Assembly: GCA_910578545.1 (NCBI GenBank)
Contig: CAJTPT010000002.1
Location: 62,001 to 126,000 of the forward strand
Length of the DNA stretch: 64,000 nt
Direction: 5' to 3'
From: an uncultured Christensenella sp.
GTDB taxonomy: Bacteria > Bacillota > Clostridia > Christensenellales > Pumilibacteraceae
The notes below the pieces were generated by a model. That model saw only the letters and a program-made list of their open reading frames with translations, searched no databases and had not been told where the DNA came from. The position numbers and the translations under genes were made by a program. Of this stretch, positions 1 to 9,500 are shown piece by piece. Positions within the stretch are counted from its first letter, which is position 1. Each line of letters begins with the position of its first letter.

Positions 1-1209
1 TCGGTATTTTCAGTGTGGCACAACTACATGCACACGACAAGCCGCGGCGGACTGATAAAGGAATACCTCAAGCTGACCAAGCTTTATCCGCCTATTGCGT
101 CACCCGTTATTTCCGAAAAGAACAAAAACGAGGTCGCTTACAAGTGGTCGGACTCGCCGCTGAAGGAAAAATACAATCAGTCGGCAATGTTCAGTCTGGA
201 TTTGTCGTCGCTCAAGCTATTGGCGTTTGACGTTCTGGAACGCATTGCTTCAATGTTTGACCTTGCGGACGACAGAGCCAAGTACGCTAAAGCCAAGGTC
301 GAAATGAAAAAGGTTATAAACGAAACCTTTTGGTGCGAAGGTGAGGGCTTGTATATAAATAGGTACACCACGGGTCAGTGGGCTACCGCCGTCGGTGCAA
401 CGTCGTTTTATCCGTTACTCGCAGGCGCGGTAGATACGCCCGAAAAGCTTTCGCTTATAGTAAACAACCTTACCGATACCAAACGATTTTGGGGCGATTA
501 CGTCATTCCTACGCTTTCTATAGATAATAAGGAATACGGAAAGAAATCCAAGCCCGACAACAACGGCAAGCGCAAGCCGCAGTATCTCGATTATCGTGGC
601 AGTATCGTTCCGTACGTCAATTTTATAGTATATCACGGCTTAAAGCGTTACGGCTTGGACGAGCTGGCGGCTCTTATAGCGCAAAAGAGCGCCGCGCTGT
701 GGTCGGCTAACGAGTCGGACAACGTGGAAAACTATTCGGTATATCTGCCTAAAGGAAAGCGCGTCAAGTCCGACATGTATCTTTCCGCCAACGGAAATAT
801 GCTCGCGCTCATCGGTATGCAGGAGCTTATAGACGTCGAGTATTTCCGTCCTGACATTAAGGACGCGATTTCATTCGGTACGTTTATAGGGGGTGTAAAC
901 GCCGTTACCAATATAAAACTGCTCGACAGCGTATTCTGTATAGAGGTGACGGACGATAGTACAACGCTCATAATGGACGACGTGATCGTCTTTAAGGGCG
1001 AGGGCGGTAAATTGGTGGTTCGTAACTTCCTGCTCGACGGAAACGGCGGCGGTGAGTTTATGATAGACGCCAAGCAAAATATAACAATCAACCTCGTGCT
1101 TCCCGCAAACAACAAAAAGACGGTCAAATACTTCTTTATCGTTCCGCCGGGTAAGTCGGTGGTAAAAGCGACGGGCGGCATGGTGAACATAGGTAAAATC
1201 GACGCTTAA
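1..1209 (+). CDS. Glycoside hydrolase, GH63/MGH1-like (5' truncated by window edge)
   Basis: The reading frame is open to the first base, so the N-terminus lies outside the window. A GTG at position 13 is probably internal. The visible part resembles the C-terminal half of an (alpha/alpha)6-barrel glycosidase of the GH63/mannosylglycerate hydrolase-like group. It has helical repeats with the motif GLKRYGLDELA, then a small C-terminal beta domain (about the last 110 codons). Members hydrolyse alpha-glucosides, mannosides or trehalose-like substrates; the substrate here cannot be read. The usual WRGPxW barrel motif appears as YRGSIVP, so specificity may differ. No signal peptide can be judged. 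The gene ends before two hairpins and converges on groEL. Family call is moderately sure, substrate unknown. Confidence 0.6.
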   Translation, partial: SVFSVWHNYMHTTSRGGLIKEYLKLTKLYPPIASPVISEKNKNEVAYKWSDSPLKEKYNQSAMFSLDLSSLKLLAFDVLERIASMFDLADDRAKYAKAKVEMKKVINETFWCEGEGLYINRYTTGQWATAVGATSFYPLLAGAVDTPEKLSLIVNNLTDTKRFWGDYVIPTLSIDNKEYGKKSKPDNNGKRKPQYLDYRGSIVPYVNFIVYHGLKRYGLDELAALIAQKSAALWSANESDNVENYSVYLPKGKRVKSDMYLSANGNMLALIGMQELIDVEYFRPDIKDAISFGTFIGGVNAVTNIKLLDSVFCIEVTDDSTTLIMDDVIVFKGEGGKLVVRNFLLDGNGGGEFMIDAKQNITINLVLPANNKKTVKYFFIVPPGKSVVKATGGMVNIGKIDA

Positions 1210-1260
1210 AAAATTTTTACAAACAGCGCATAAACCGCTAAAACCCGCACATAATAAAAG

Positions 1261-1282
1261 TACAAAGCAAATGTGCTTTGTA
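1261..1282. other. Perfect 9-bp hairpin downstream of the glycosidase
   Basis: TACAAAGCA and TGCTTTGTA pair perfectly around a 4-nt loop. No T-run follows directly, so this is an mRNA-end structure rather than a clear terminator; the next hairpin has the T-run. Confidence 0.5.
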
Positions 1283-1291
1283 TATCATATT

Positions 1292-1327
1292 AAAACTCAC
1301 CGCACGAAAATTGCAGTGAGTTTTTTT
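1292..1327 (+). terminator. Rho-independent terminator of the glycosidase gene
   Basis: AAAACTCAC pairs with GTGAGTTTT around a 15-nt loop, followed by a run of seven or more T. It lies 80 bases after the stop codon of the upstream gene. Confidence 0.75.
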
Positions 1328-1345
1328 AATCCCTAATTCTAAATA

Positions 1346-1385
1346 TAAAAAGAGCGGTCGAGTGTAAAGCCCGATCGCTCTTTTA
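1346..1385 (-). terminator. Terminator of groES-groEL
   Basis: AGAGCGGTCG (1351-1360) pairs with CGATCGCTCT (1372-1381) with a single G-T wobble. On the minus strand it is followed by TTTTTATATTT, right after the groEL stop. The plus strand has TTTTATTATT after it, so it may act in both directions between the convergent genes. Confidence 0.75.
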
Positions 1386-1399
1386 TTATTTACTTTATA

Positions 1400-3028
1400 T
1401 TAGTACATGCCGCCCATGTCGCCGCCTGCGGGAGCCGCGGGGGCGGGAGGAGTGGGGATGTCGCAAACAGCCGATTCGGTTGTCAACAGAGTGGACGCGA
1501 TGGACGCGGCGTTTTGAAGCGCGGAGCGCGTGACTTTTGTCGGGTCGATAATGCCTTTTTTAACAACGTCGCAGTAAACTCCGTTGAGCGCGTCGTAGCC
1601 GTAGTTGGTCTTGTTGTTAGTAAGAACGTTGTTAACAACGACGGATCCGTCGACGCCCGCGTTAAGCGAGATCTGCTTAAGCGGTTCTTCAACGGCTTTG
1701 CGAACGATAACCGCGCCCGTCTTTTCGTCGCCCTCGAGGGTTGCGATAAGCTTATCTATAGCGGGAGCGGTGGAAAGAAGCGCTACGCCGCCGCCGGGAA
1801 CGATACCTTCCTCGACAGCCGCGCGGGTAGCGGCAAGCGCGTCCTCTATGCGAAGCTTCTTTTCCTTCATTTCAACTTCGGTAGCCGCGCCGACGTTAAT
1901 GACTGCTACGCCGCCGACGAGCTTGGCAAGACGCTCTTGAAGCTTTTCTCTGTCGTAGTCGGACGTCGTGTTTTCGAGCTGAGCCTTAATCGACTTGACG
2001 CGTGCCGCAATCTCGTCGGGATTGCCTTTGCCCTCGACGATAGTGGTGTTGTCCTTGTCGACCTTGACGGTTTTGGCTCTGCCGAGCATGTGAAGGTCGG
2101 CGTCTTTAAGCTCGATACCCGTTTCGTTGGAAATAAGCGTGCCGCCGGTGAGCGCCGCGATATCGCGAAGCATTTCCTTGCGACGATCGCCAAAGCCGGG
2201 CGCCTTGACCGCTACGCAGTTGAACGTACCGCGAAGCTTGTTTACAACGAGGGTGGCAAGCGGCTCGGACTCGATATCGTCGGCAATAATAAGAAGTTTA
2301 AGTCCGGACGATACGACTTTTTCGAGCAGGGGAAGGATTTCCTGAATATTGGAAATCTTGTAATCGGTGATAAGAATGACGGGGTTGTCCAAAACGGCTT
2401 CCATCTTTTCGGTATCGGTGCACATGTACGGGGAAGCGTAGCCGCGATCGAACTGCATGCCCTCGGTAAACGAAAGGTCCGTCGTCATGGTCTTGGATTC
2501 CTCGACGGTAATAACTCCGTCGCCGCCTACCTTTTCCATAGCCTCGCTGATAAGCGTGCCGATCGTTTCGTCGGATGCGGATATGGACGCGACTTGCTTG
2601 ATAGCGGTTTTTCCGTCAACGGACTTGCTTATGGATTTAAGATGCTCGACTGCGGTAGTCGTTGCTTTTTCGATGCCTTTGCGCACGATCATCGGGTTTG
2701 CGCCCGCCGCAACGTTTTTGAGCCCCTCGCGAATGATAGCCTGAGCGAGTAGGCAAGCGGTAGTGGTGCCGTCGCCCGCAACGTCGTTGGTTTTTGTGGA
2801 AACCTCTTTAACGATTTGCGCGCCCATATTCTCGAACGGATCTTCCAGTTCGATTTCCTTTGCAATGGTAACGCCGTCGTTGGTGATAAGCGGCGCGCCG
2901 TACTTTTTGTCAAGAACTACGTTTCTGCCCTTGGGCCCGAGCGTGATTTTAACGGTATCCGCAAGGGTATTAACGCCTTTTTCAAGTGCTCTGCGGGCTT
3001 CGTCGCCCGTCTTAATCTGTTTAGCCAT
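1400..3028 (-). CDS. groL: Chaperonin GroEL (Hsp60)
   Basis: Full-length 542-residue group I chaperonin that folds proteins in an ATP-driven double-ring chamber capped by GroES, in the cytoplasm. Family signatures are clear: TLGPKGRNVVLDKKYG near residue 30, the nucleotide-binding motif GDGTTTA near residue 86, and the C-terminal glycine/methionine tail ending in GGDMGGMY. The start ATG has AGGAGA a few bases upstream. It is the second gene of a two-gene operon, 31 bases after groES, and is followed by a strong terminator. No anomalies. Confidence 0.98.
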   Translation of the reverse strand: MAKQIKTGDEARRALEKGVNTLADTVKITLGPKGRNVVLDKKYGAPLITNDGVTIAKEIELEDPFENMGAQIVKEVSTKTNDVAGDGTTTACLLAQAIIREGLKNVAAGANPMIVRKGIEKATTTAVEHLKSISKSVDGKTAIKQVASISASDETIGTLISEAMEKVGGDGVITVEESKTMTTDLSFTEGMQFDRGYASPYMCTDTEKMEAVLDNPVILITDYKISNIQEILPLLEKVVSSGLKLLIIADDIESEPLATLVVNKLRGTFNCVAVKAPGFGDRRKEMLRDIAALTGGTLISNETGIELKDADLHMLGRAKTVKVDKDNTTIVEGKGNPDEIAARVKSIKAQLENTTSDYDREKLQERLAKLVGGVAVINVGAATEVEMKEKKLRIEDALAATRAAVEEGIVPGGGVALLSTAPAIDKLIATLEGDEKTGAVIVRKAVEEPLKQISLNAGVDGSVVVNNVLTNNKTNYGYDALNGVYCDVVKKGIIDPTKVTRSALQNAASIASTLLTTESAVCDIPTPPAPAAPAGGDMGGMY

Positions 3029-3059
3029 TACTATAATCTCCTATATCATTAATTAATAA

Positions 3060-3347
3060 CTAATCTTCCACCACTGCGAGCACGTCGCTTTGGCGCATTA
3101 CGGTAAACGTTTTGTCGTCCACCTTAAACTCACTGCCGGCATACTTGGAATAAAGCACCTTGTCGCCGACTTTAACTACCATTTTTACGTCCTTACCGTC
3201 CACAAGCCCGCCGGGGCCGACTGCGGTCACGCGCGCGATTTGCGGTTTTTCCTGATCCTTTGCCAGAAGAACGATTCCGCTCTTGGTTTTTTCCTCCGTT
3301 TCCAAAGGCTCAATAACGATACGGTCAAACAATGGTTTTATGTTCAT
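3060..3347 (-). CDS. groS: Co-chaperonin GroES (Hsp10)
   Basis: A 95-residue GroES of normal length, the seven-membered lid of GroEL. It starts MNIKPLFDRIVIEP, carries the mobile-loop region around residues 17-32 (EEKTKSGIVL), and the GxVLYSKYAG strand near residue 65. The start codon follows a strong GGAGGTG site. It is the first gene of groES-groEL. The promoter upstream is sigma-A-like; I could not find the CIRCE inverted repeat (TTAGCACTC-N9-GAGTGCTAA) that HrcA binds in many Firmicutes. Confidence 0.97.
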   Translation of the reverse strand: MNIKPLFDRIVIEPLETEEKTKSGIVLLAKDQEKPQIARVTAVGPGGLVDGKDVKMVVKVGDKVLYSKYAGSEFKVDDKTFTVMRQSDVLAVVED

Positions 3348-3381
3348 ATTTTACACCTCCGAATTTTTTATGACCGTGCAT

Positions 3382-3410
3382 ATATTATCTTATCTTTATT
3401 TAAAAGTCAA
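3382..3410 (-). promoter_or_regulatory. Sigma-A-type promoter of groES-groEL
   Basis: On the minus strand TTGACT (3405-3410) is separated by exactly 17 bp from TAATAT (3382-3387). Predicted start is near 3375, giving a leader of about 28 nt that holds the GGAGGTG site. No CIRCE or CtsR-type repeat overlaps it. Confidence 0.75.
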
Positions 3411-3484
3411 GCAAATACAAAGGGATTAGCAAGGCGTCGGATAATTTTTTGTCGATATTCATCAATTAAAGTGCGCTAAAAGTA

Positions 3485-3513
3485 TTGACAAATTATGAAC
3501 AATATGTTAACAT
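3485..3513 (+). promoter_or_regulatory. Sigma-A-type promoter of the giant surface-protein gene
   Basis: TTGACA (3485-3490), a 17-bp spacer, then TAACAT (3508-3513). The -35 box is perfect and the -10 box keeps the TA....T pattern. The predicted leader is about 60 nt. A 17-bp repeat overlaps the spacer and -10 box (see the operator entry), suggesting regulation. Confidence 0.6.
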
Positions 3514-3553
3514 TTATCTGTATATTTATGAAATTGTGAACAAATTGTTAACA
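3496..3553 (+). repeat. Paired 17-bp operator-like repeats before the giant gene
   Basis: TGAACAATATGTTAACA (3496-3512) and TGAACAAATTGTTAACA (3537-3553) match at 15 of 17 positions. They start 41 bp apart, about four helical turns. Each is an imperfect palindrome (TGAACA against TGTTAA). The first covers the spacer and -10 box of the promoter and the second lies in the leader, as expected for a dimeric regulator binding on one DNA face. The regulator is unknown. Confidence 0.45.
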
Positions 3554-3578
3554 AAACACGAAACTCGAGAGGTAATGT

Positions 3579-6500
3579 ATGAAACGTCATACTGAAAAAA
3601 TCGGGAACAAATCAAATATCGGACGTCGCATATTGCTGCTTGGTGCAATGTTTGCGGCAATCGCGGTGGCAGTCACGTGTGCACTGTGCTTTGGTATTTC
3701 ATCAAAGCGGGTAGGTATGGACGACGTGGAAACCGCGGAGCCGATAGCTTCGACCGCATATACGAATTCGACAGGCGCGTCGCTGGTCGGATCGCTTAAA
3801 GCAGGCGATACTATTGATTATACATATAAAAGCGGTATATATTCGATAACTCTTCCGCGCGGACAGTATACGTTTGAGGTTTGGGGCGCGTCTGGCGGCA
3901 AAAGCCAACACGCCACGTTTACTACAAACTTAGGCGGATATACCAAGGCAACGGTCAACGTAACCGTTGACACTCAGGTCTTTTATATCGTCGTCGGCGG
4001 ACAGGGTGGTAGCACCCCCTCGTACACGGGCGGCTATAACGGCGGCGGTAGCGGCGGCAAGAAAAGCTCAGACTCGGCAGGCGGCGGCGGTGCGACTCAT
4101 ATCGCAAAGGCTTCGGGTACTCTCCGTCAGCTCAGCTCTAACAGAACGTCTATTCTTCTCGTTGCGGGTGGCGGCGGCGGTAACGGTTGTACCAACGATA
4201 AAGGCGGCACTGGCGGCGGCAATAACGCGGCGGGAACTGCCGGCACTGTTGGTTCGAGCTACGGTGCGGGCGGTAGGGCCGGCACCACAACAGGGGCGGG
4301 TTCTGTATCCGGCATGGTCGGATATGCGGAAGCACCCGGCTTCGGCTTCGGCGGAAGCGGCAACACCACGGCATACGGTTGCGGCGGCGGCGGCGCCGGC
4401 TACTGGGGCGGCACTTGCGGTAATAACAAATCGGGTGGCGGTACCTCCGGCGGTGGCGGCTCCGGCTTCTGGGGTAACGGCGCTACGGGCGGTTCAGGTA
4501 CTACCGGCGGCGCCCCGTACGGCAACGGTAAGGCAAAAATCACTGCGGTAGTCGTTAACCGTCCGCCTGTTGCGTTGGGTGTTACCAAGACCGTACAAAA
4601 GCGCGGCTCGACGGCAACAACTACAATAAAAGCGTCGGATATCGCCAAAGACCCCGACGGCACTGCAACGTCCGTTTACTTCACCAACGGCACGGCTTCC
4701 GCTCTCGATTCGTTCAGCGCAACTGCAAACCAAGGCTTGTATTTGGATTCGGCTTGTACTGTAAACGCAAAAACGTACTTTACTTATTCGTGGAACGCTA
4801 ACGAATCATTTAAGGTAAATTCCGTCCTTAAATATCCCAGGGCGGGCGTTAACGTATGCTCTACCAACGGCACTTTAACGGTATACGCAAAGGTCAGGGA
4901 TAACTACGGCACAAACCAATCCATTCGCGGATGGGCTGTCATAGCGTTTAATATAAAGGTTCCCGCCAACGAGATTTTCGAGCGGAACACGGTAGTAAAC
5001 GCGACGACAAACAACAATAAACTTTATATAGGCAGGTCCAACCAAACGGTCGCGCCTTCGGGCAACACCTCGCTTTCATATATTTACAATCCGCTCGGAA
5101 CGGGTAGGTATACCGCCATATTCGAGCAACCGCTCAGATATGATCAGCCCGTCACCATTCGTGCCTCGGATCTCGTAACGGGCGATATGGCTAACGGCGC
5201 GTTTTACTCTAACGACAGCGTTGTAGTAGGTATAAACAATACGACTGCTATTACAGGTACGGGCAGAAAGTACCAAATCGATGAGTTCACAAACGGTACA
5301 GCCGTTGCGGCTTACAACGCGTCGCGCGTGAGAATAGCCAATACGTATACACAGCTGTCCTTCAGATGCCTTGTTCCGGATCCTGTTTATCAGGTAATGT
5401 CGGTAACTGTCTATCTTCTTGAAAACACGGGCGTCGGCGGTATTACATACACAGAGCCCAACGTTACGCCCAATGCAGGTAGCGTCACGCAAAAGACGAT
5501 AGACATAGTATTTAAAATGGATAATACCCGGCCGGTATTAAAGGATACGTCGGCGGATTCTGCCGTGCCCGTATTAACGGTGGGTACGCTTGCTTCCACA
5601 AATATAAACTTAAGCAAATACTACGAGGACGAGGATGCGTCGAGCGGAATATCCAACCTGACGCATGCGATTAAAAACGTAATTGTTCCTTCACACGAGT
5701 TTATTCAGCTCGATAAGTACAACACTATCAAGTCGACCGCCAACGAGAGCGGCTCGAGAAAGGGGTATTCGTATTTTAACGCCGTGGCTAATACGGGCGT
5801 GTCCAATATGTTTGACACAGCGCACGATACCGGTATGCTTAACGGCTCGGATTTCTTGACGGGCTTCAGCGATTGGTACATAAGCGACGGGTCTCAAAAC
5901 CTTAACAATGCGTTTATTCGATATTCGTTTAGCAATGATACGCTCACCGTTACGGGACTGCGTGCGACGTACGATATGTATAAGCCCTCGCGTACGACCT
6001 ACAAGGCGGCAACGGGCGGCAATATCTCGAACCCGACTTATGACGGCGGCGGTAAGGTTCTTAATCCGGGACACTTTTATATTCTTATCAATATTCAGGA
6101 CAAAAACGACACGTCGGATAACGGCATTTGGTTGCCGCTCGGTATAGAAGTTACCAATGCGGCGCCGACCGACCTTTCGACCGAACGCGGCGGCGCGGGT
6201 GCAAGCGCTATGCCTATGGCTGACGGCGCACCCCGCGAGTCGTTCTATTTCACGCCGATGGGTATAACCGTCAACCAAGTTACGAGTCCGATCGGCTTCT
6301 ATTTAAATCCCAAGACCGGCGCATATGAAAAAGATGGGCTTAGACCGCTTGCTGCGGACGCCGATAACTTCTTTAACGCCAACATGCTCAACGGTAACGG
6401 CATAGACACGCCGTCCGCAGAAACGTTCGGCAAGCTCAACGAGCTTGTTCAGATCGTATCCGATCCGTCGGCTGTTGCAAGCAGTGTTCATGCGACAGAT

Positions 6501-9500
6501 AACACCACTCTTAACGACGGTGGAAAATACTTTACGGTCGATCCGCTCGAGGTCATGATTCCCGTCGACTACTTCGGCGCTCGCGTCAAGACTTCGGCGC
6601 TCTCTAACACGGCGCAAAAAAGTATTACTTACAAAGGCAAGACCTATTCGTGCTACGCAATAGCGGGCTTAAAGATTACGCTTGTCAGTTGGACGCACAA
6701 CAGATATTTGCACGCAACCGTTAACGTACAGGATACGTCCAAAAGCAAACCCGTTCCCGTCGAGATTGCGGTAAACGTAAGCAATGCGGTGCCTACGGCG
6801 TTAAGCAGCTCCGAAGTTGCTTTGCTTAACTATGCAAAGGGCGGAAAAAAGATCTCGTCGACGTATGCTACGCCGAGTGACTCCGCCATACCTACAATAA
6901 CCTATAATATCCCGGTAAATTCGACTGTTTTGATTTCGCCGTACGATCTTTTGACCGACGCGAATATGCTCAATCTCGGATTGTCCGAGAAGGGCGGATT
7001 TACGCTTAACGGACTCAGCGGTTTGTTTGACGCAAGCGCGCACGAGTTTGAAGTTAACGCTAAAACCAATGACGGGCGCAAGTCCATAACCGCGCTTGCG
7101 GCGGGTAACGAGCTTACCAATGGAAATTACAACTATACATCGGCCGGTTACGATGAGGCTTTATGGCACGCGATAAGCTTATTGCAGACGCAGTACAACT
7201 TTAAAGACGTTTCCGATAGCAGTGTTTTCGGCGCCCACACGACTGCAAGCACATTTGCCGACAGACTGTATTTCGAGCGTAAAAACGACGGTTCCAACCT
7301 TGACGGATTTACGTTTAATCCGTATGCTTTGGATGAAAACGGCATAGCCGCCGACAAGAATAACTTTGTCGATCCTTCGATTATCGGATCTTCGGCAATC
7401 AGCTGGACGTTCGGTAGCTCGATAAAGAAAAGCGGCATTTCCTATAATTTGGATTATCTCGTAGTGACGGCGCTCAACCGTACTTCGTCGCCGACGGAAA
7501 TAGATCTTAACGTACGCGACCGCATGGGTGCAGGTACCGCAGGCGGCGTAAAAACCATTCGCGTTAAGATAAACGTCGTTAACAGCTCGCCGTACGTGCA
7601 ATATCCCGACAGATATTATACACTCACGACCGACCCTGTTTACACGCCCGATTCCGTTCCGCCGAAGGACGAACGCAATCACACGGTGGTCAACGCAAAC
7701 GCTTCGATTTCCATTAAGCCGTCCACGCTTGTCATTACCGTCGGATCTGATAAGGAACATCCCGAAAACAACTTCCTTAATGATAACGAGGGCGATTCCG
7801 CGTTCTTCTATACAGGCGGCACGATCAGAGTGTTCCGATACGACGAGAAAAACGAGGTTAAGGTTTCCGATGAGCAGGGCAACGCGTACGCCACTCATTA
7901 CTTAAAGGTGAGCGTAACGGCGCAGTCCCTTACCATTACGGCGCTCAATTCCACGCAGGCCGTAGAAAAGCTATGCGTCGAATTCTACGTTACGGACAAC
8001 CGCTACAACAGCGACGGCGAGCTTGAGATTTTCCCGTTCACCATTCAGGTCGAGGTACTAAACGCCAAGCTCAAGGTGAACAAGGGCGGCGAGGGCTTTG
8101 AAGCCAAATATCAAGAAGACGAAACAACTCTTATTGTCGACAATCTTTGGAACGTCGAGAGTATGAGCGATGACGACGTCAAACAAACGCGTTACTTTGC
8201 TTCCGGCGCAAACGCGCAACAGCTGTTGCGTGACGGTAGCTATACCGCGACGGAGGCCGTAAGTAAAGCATCAAGCGGACAGATTAAAACGCTTGTTACC
8301 GATACCGACAGCCTGCAAGGCGTTATTCTTGCGGCGGCATTAAGCCCGGAAAGCCCCGTCGACGGACGCGGCTATGCCGTAGTTGACTTCTCTAAATGCT
8401 CGACAGCGGCGGAATATGCCGCGGCATGCAAAGCCGCTGTTCCCACGATCGGGAGCACGATCAGAAGCAGCAACGATATTGCGGTATTGCTCAACCTGTA
8501 TAAAATAGGCGACGGAATTGTCGATCATTACGGCATCTTCGATTCCTTGGAAACAACGCCCGATTCCGATATAATGTACTTTGTCACAAACAAGAGCGGC
8601 GTAACGCATATGTACAAGGCGTCGTATCTTAAATCCGACGAGGGTTCAAAGGTATTCGAGAACGAGGAAACGCGCAAGCTGTTCTTTGACGACAACGGCA
8701 GATGGATAGTCACCGACTGGGCGGTTGCAATTACGCCTAAAACGTCCACAAGCTCAAACGACTTTATCAATCTTCGTATTTCGATGCGTGACGAAACCCG
8801 CTTCGGCGGCGATACCGCAGGACTTAAAACGTCTTACCTCGGCGGGACCGACGGCGCGACTACCGTAGACGGTACGAGTGTTTTTGAGTACAACCTGTTT
8901 ATAAACGGTATGGGTATTGTCCCGTATACCTACTACAACCAATACGACGGTTACTATACCGTCACCGATGCCGTTGCTGAGGACGGCAACCCTGCAAAGG
9001 TATATGTTCCCACGTACGACGGCAACGCAACATCTGTATATCCGACAGACACTACCTTCGGAAATATCTATCTCAGTAACGACACTATCGCTTCAACCGG
9101 TACGACCCCCATTAAGTCAATTTCGTCGGGCGAGATTGACAACACCCATGCGGGCGTACATTCGGGTATTGAATTCGACCGCGAGAGCGCCGATTACGCC
9201 AAGGGATACACGTACGATGTGCAACAAAAGACCGGCACCACTATAGAGGACGCCGAGGAAAAAGAATCCGCTTTCAGATTTACCGATACCATAACCCTTT
9301 CGGGCGAGGTCGGCGCCGACGGCAACTTTGTGTCGACGTATATTCCCATGAGCTACTTCGGCTTGCGTAAGTCGCTTGTAGACGTTAAAGCCGACGGCAC
9401 GTACGAATACTATAAGTACAATTATATTTCATACGACGCGGGTATGAATAACGTATATTCGCGTATTGACGGATACAATTACGCGGTGACGATCAACGAC

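Noticed and set aside
1514..2752. 412-codon open frame on the plus strand opposite groEL
   Set aside because: It is the antisense shadow of groEL: no ribosome site, no family features, and groEL is certain.
4000..4545. Glycine-rich DNA of the giant gene as a CRISPR or tandem-repeat array
   Set aside because: It is GGC/GGT codon repetition inside a continuous reading frame, with no regular spacer pattern.
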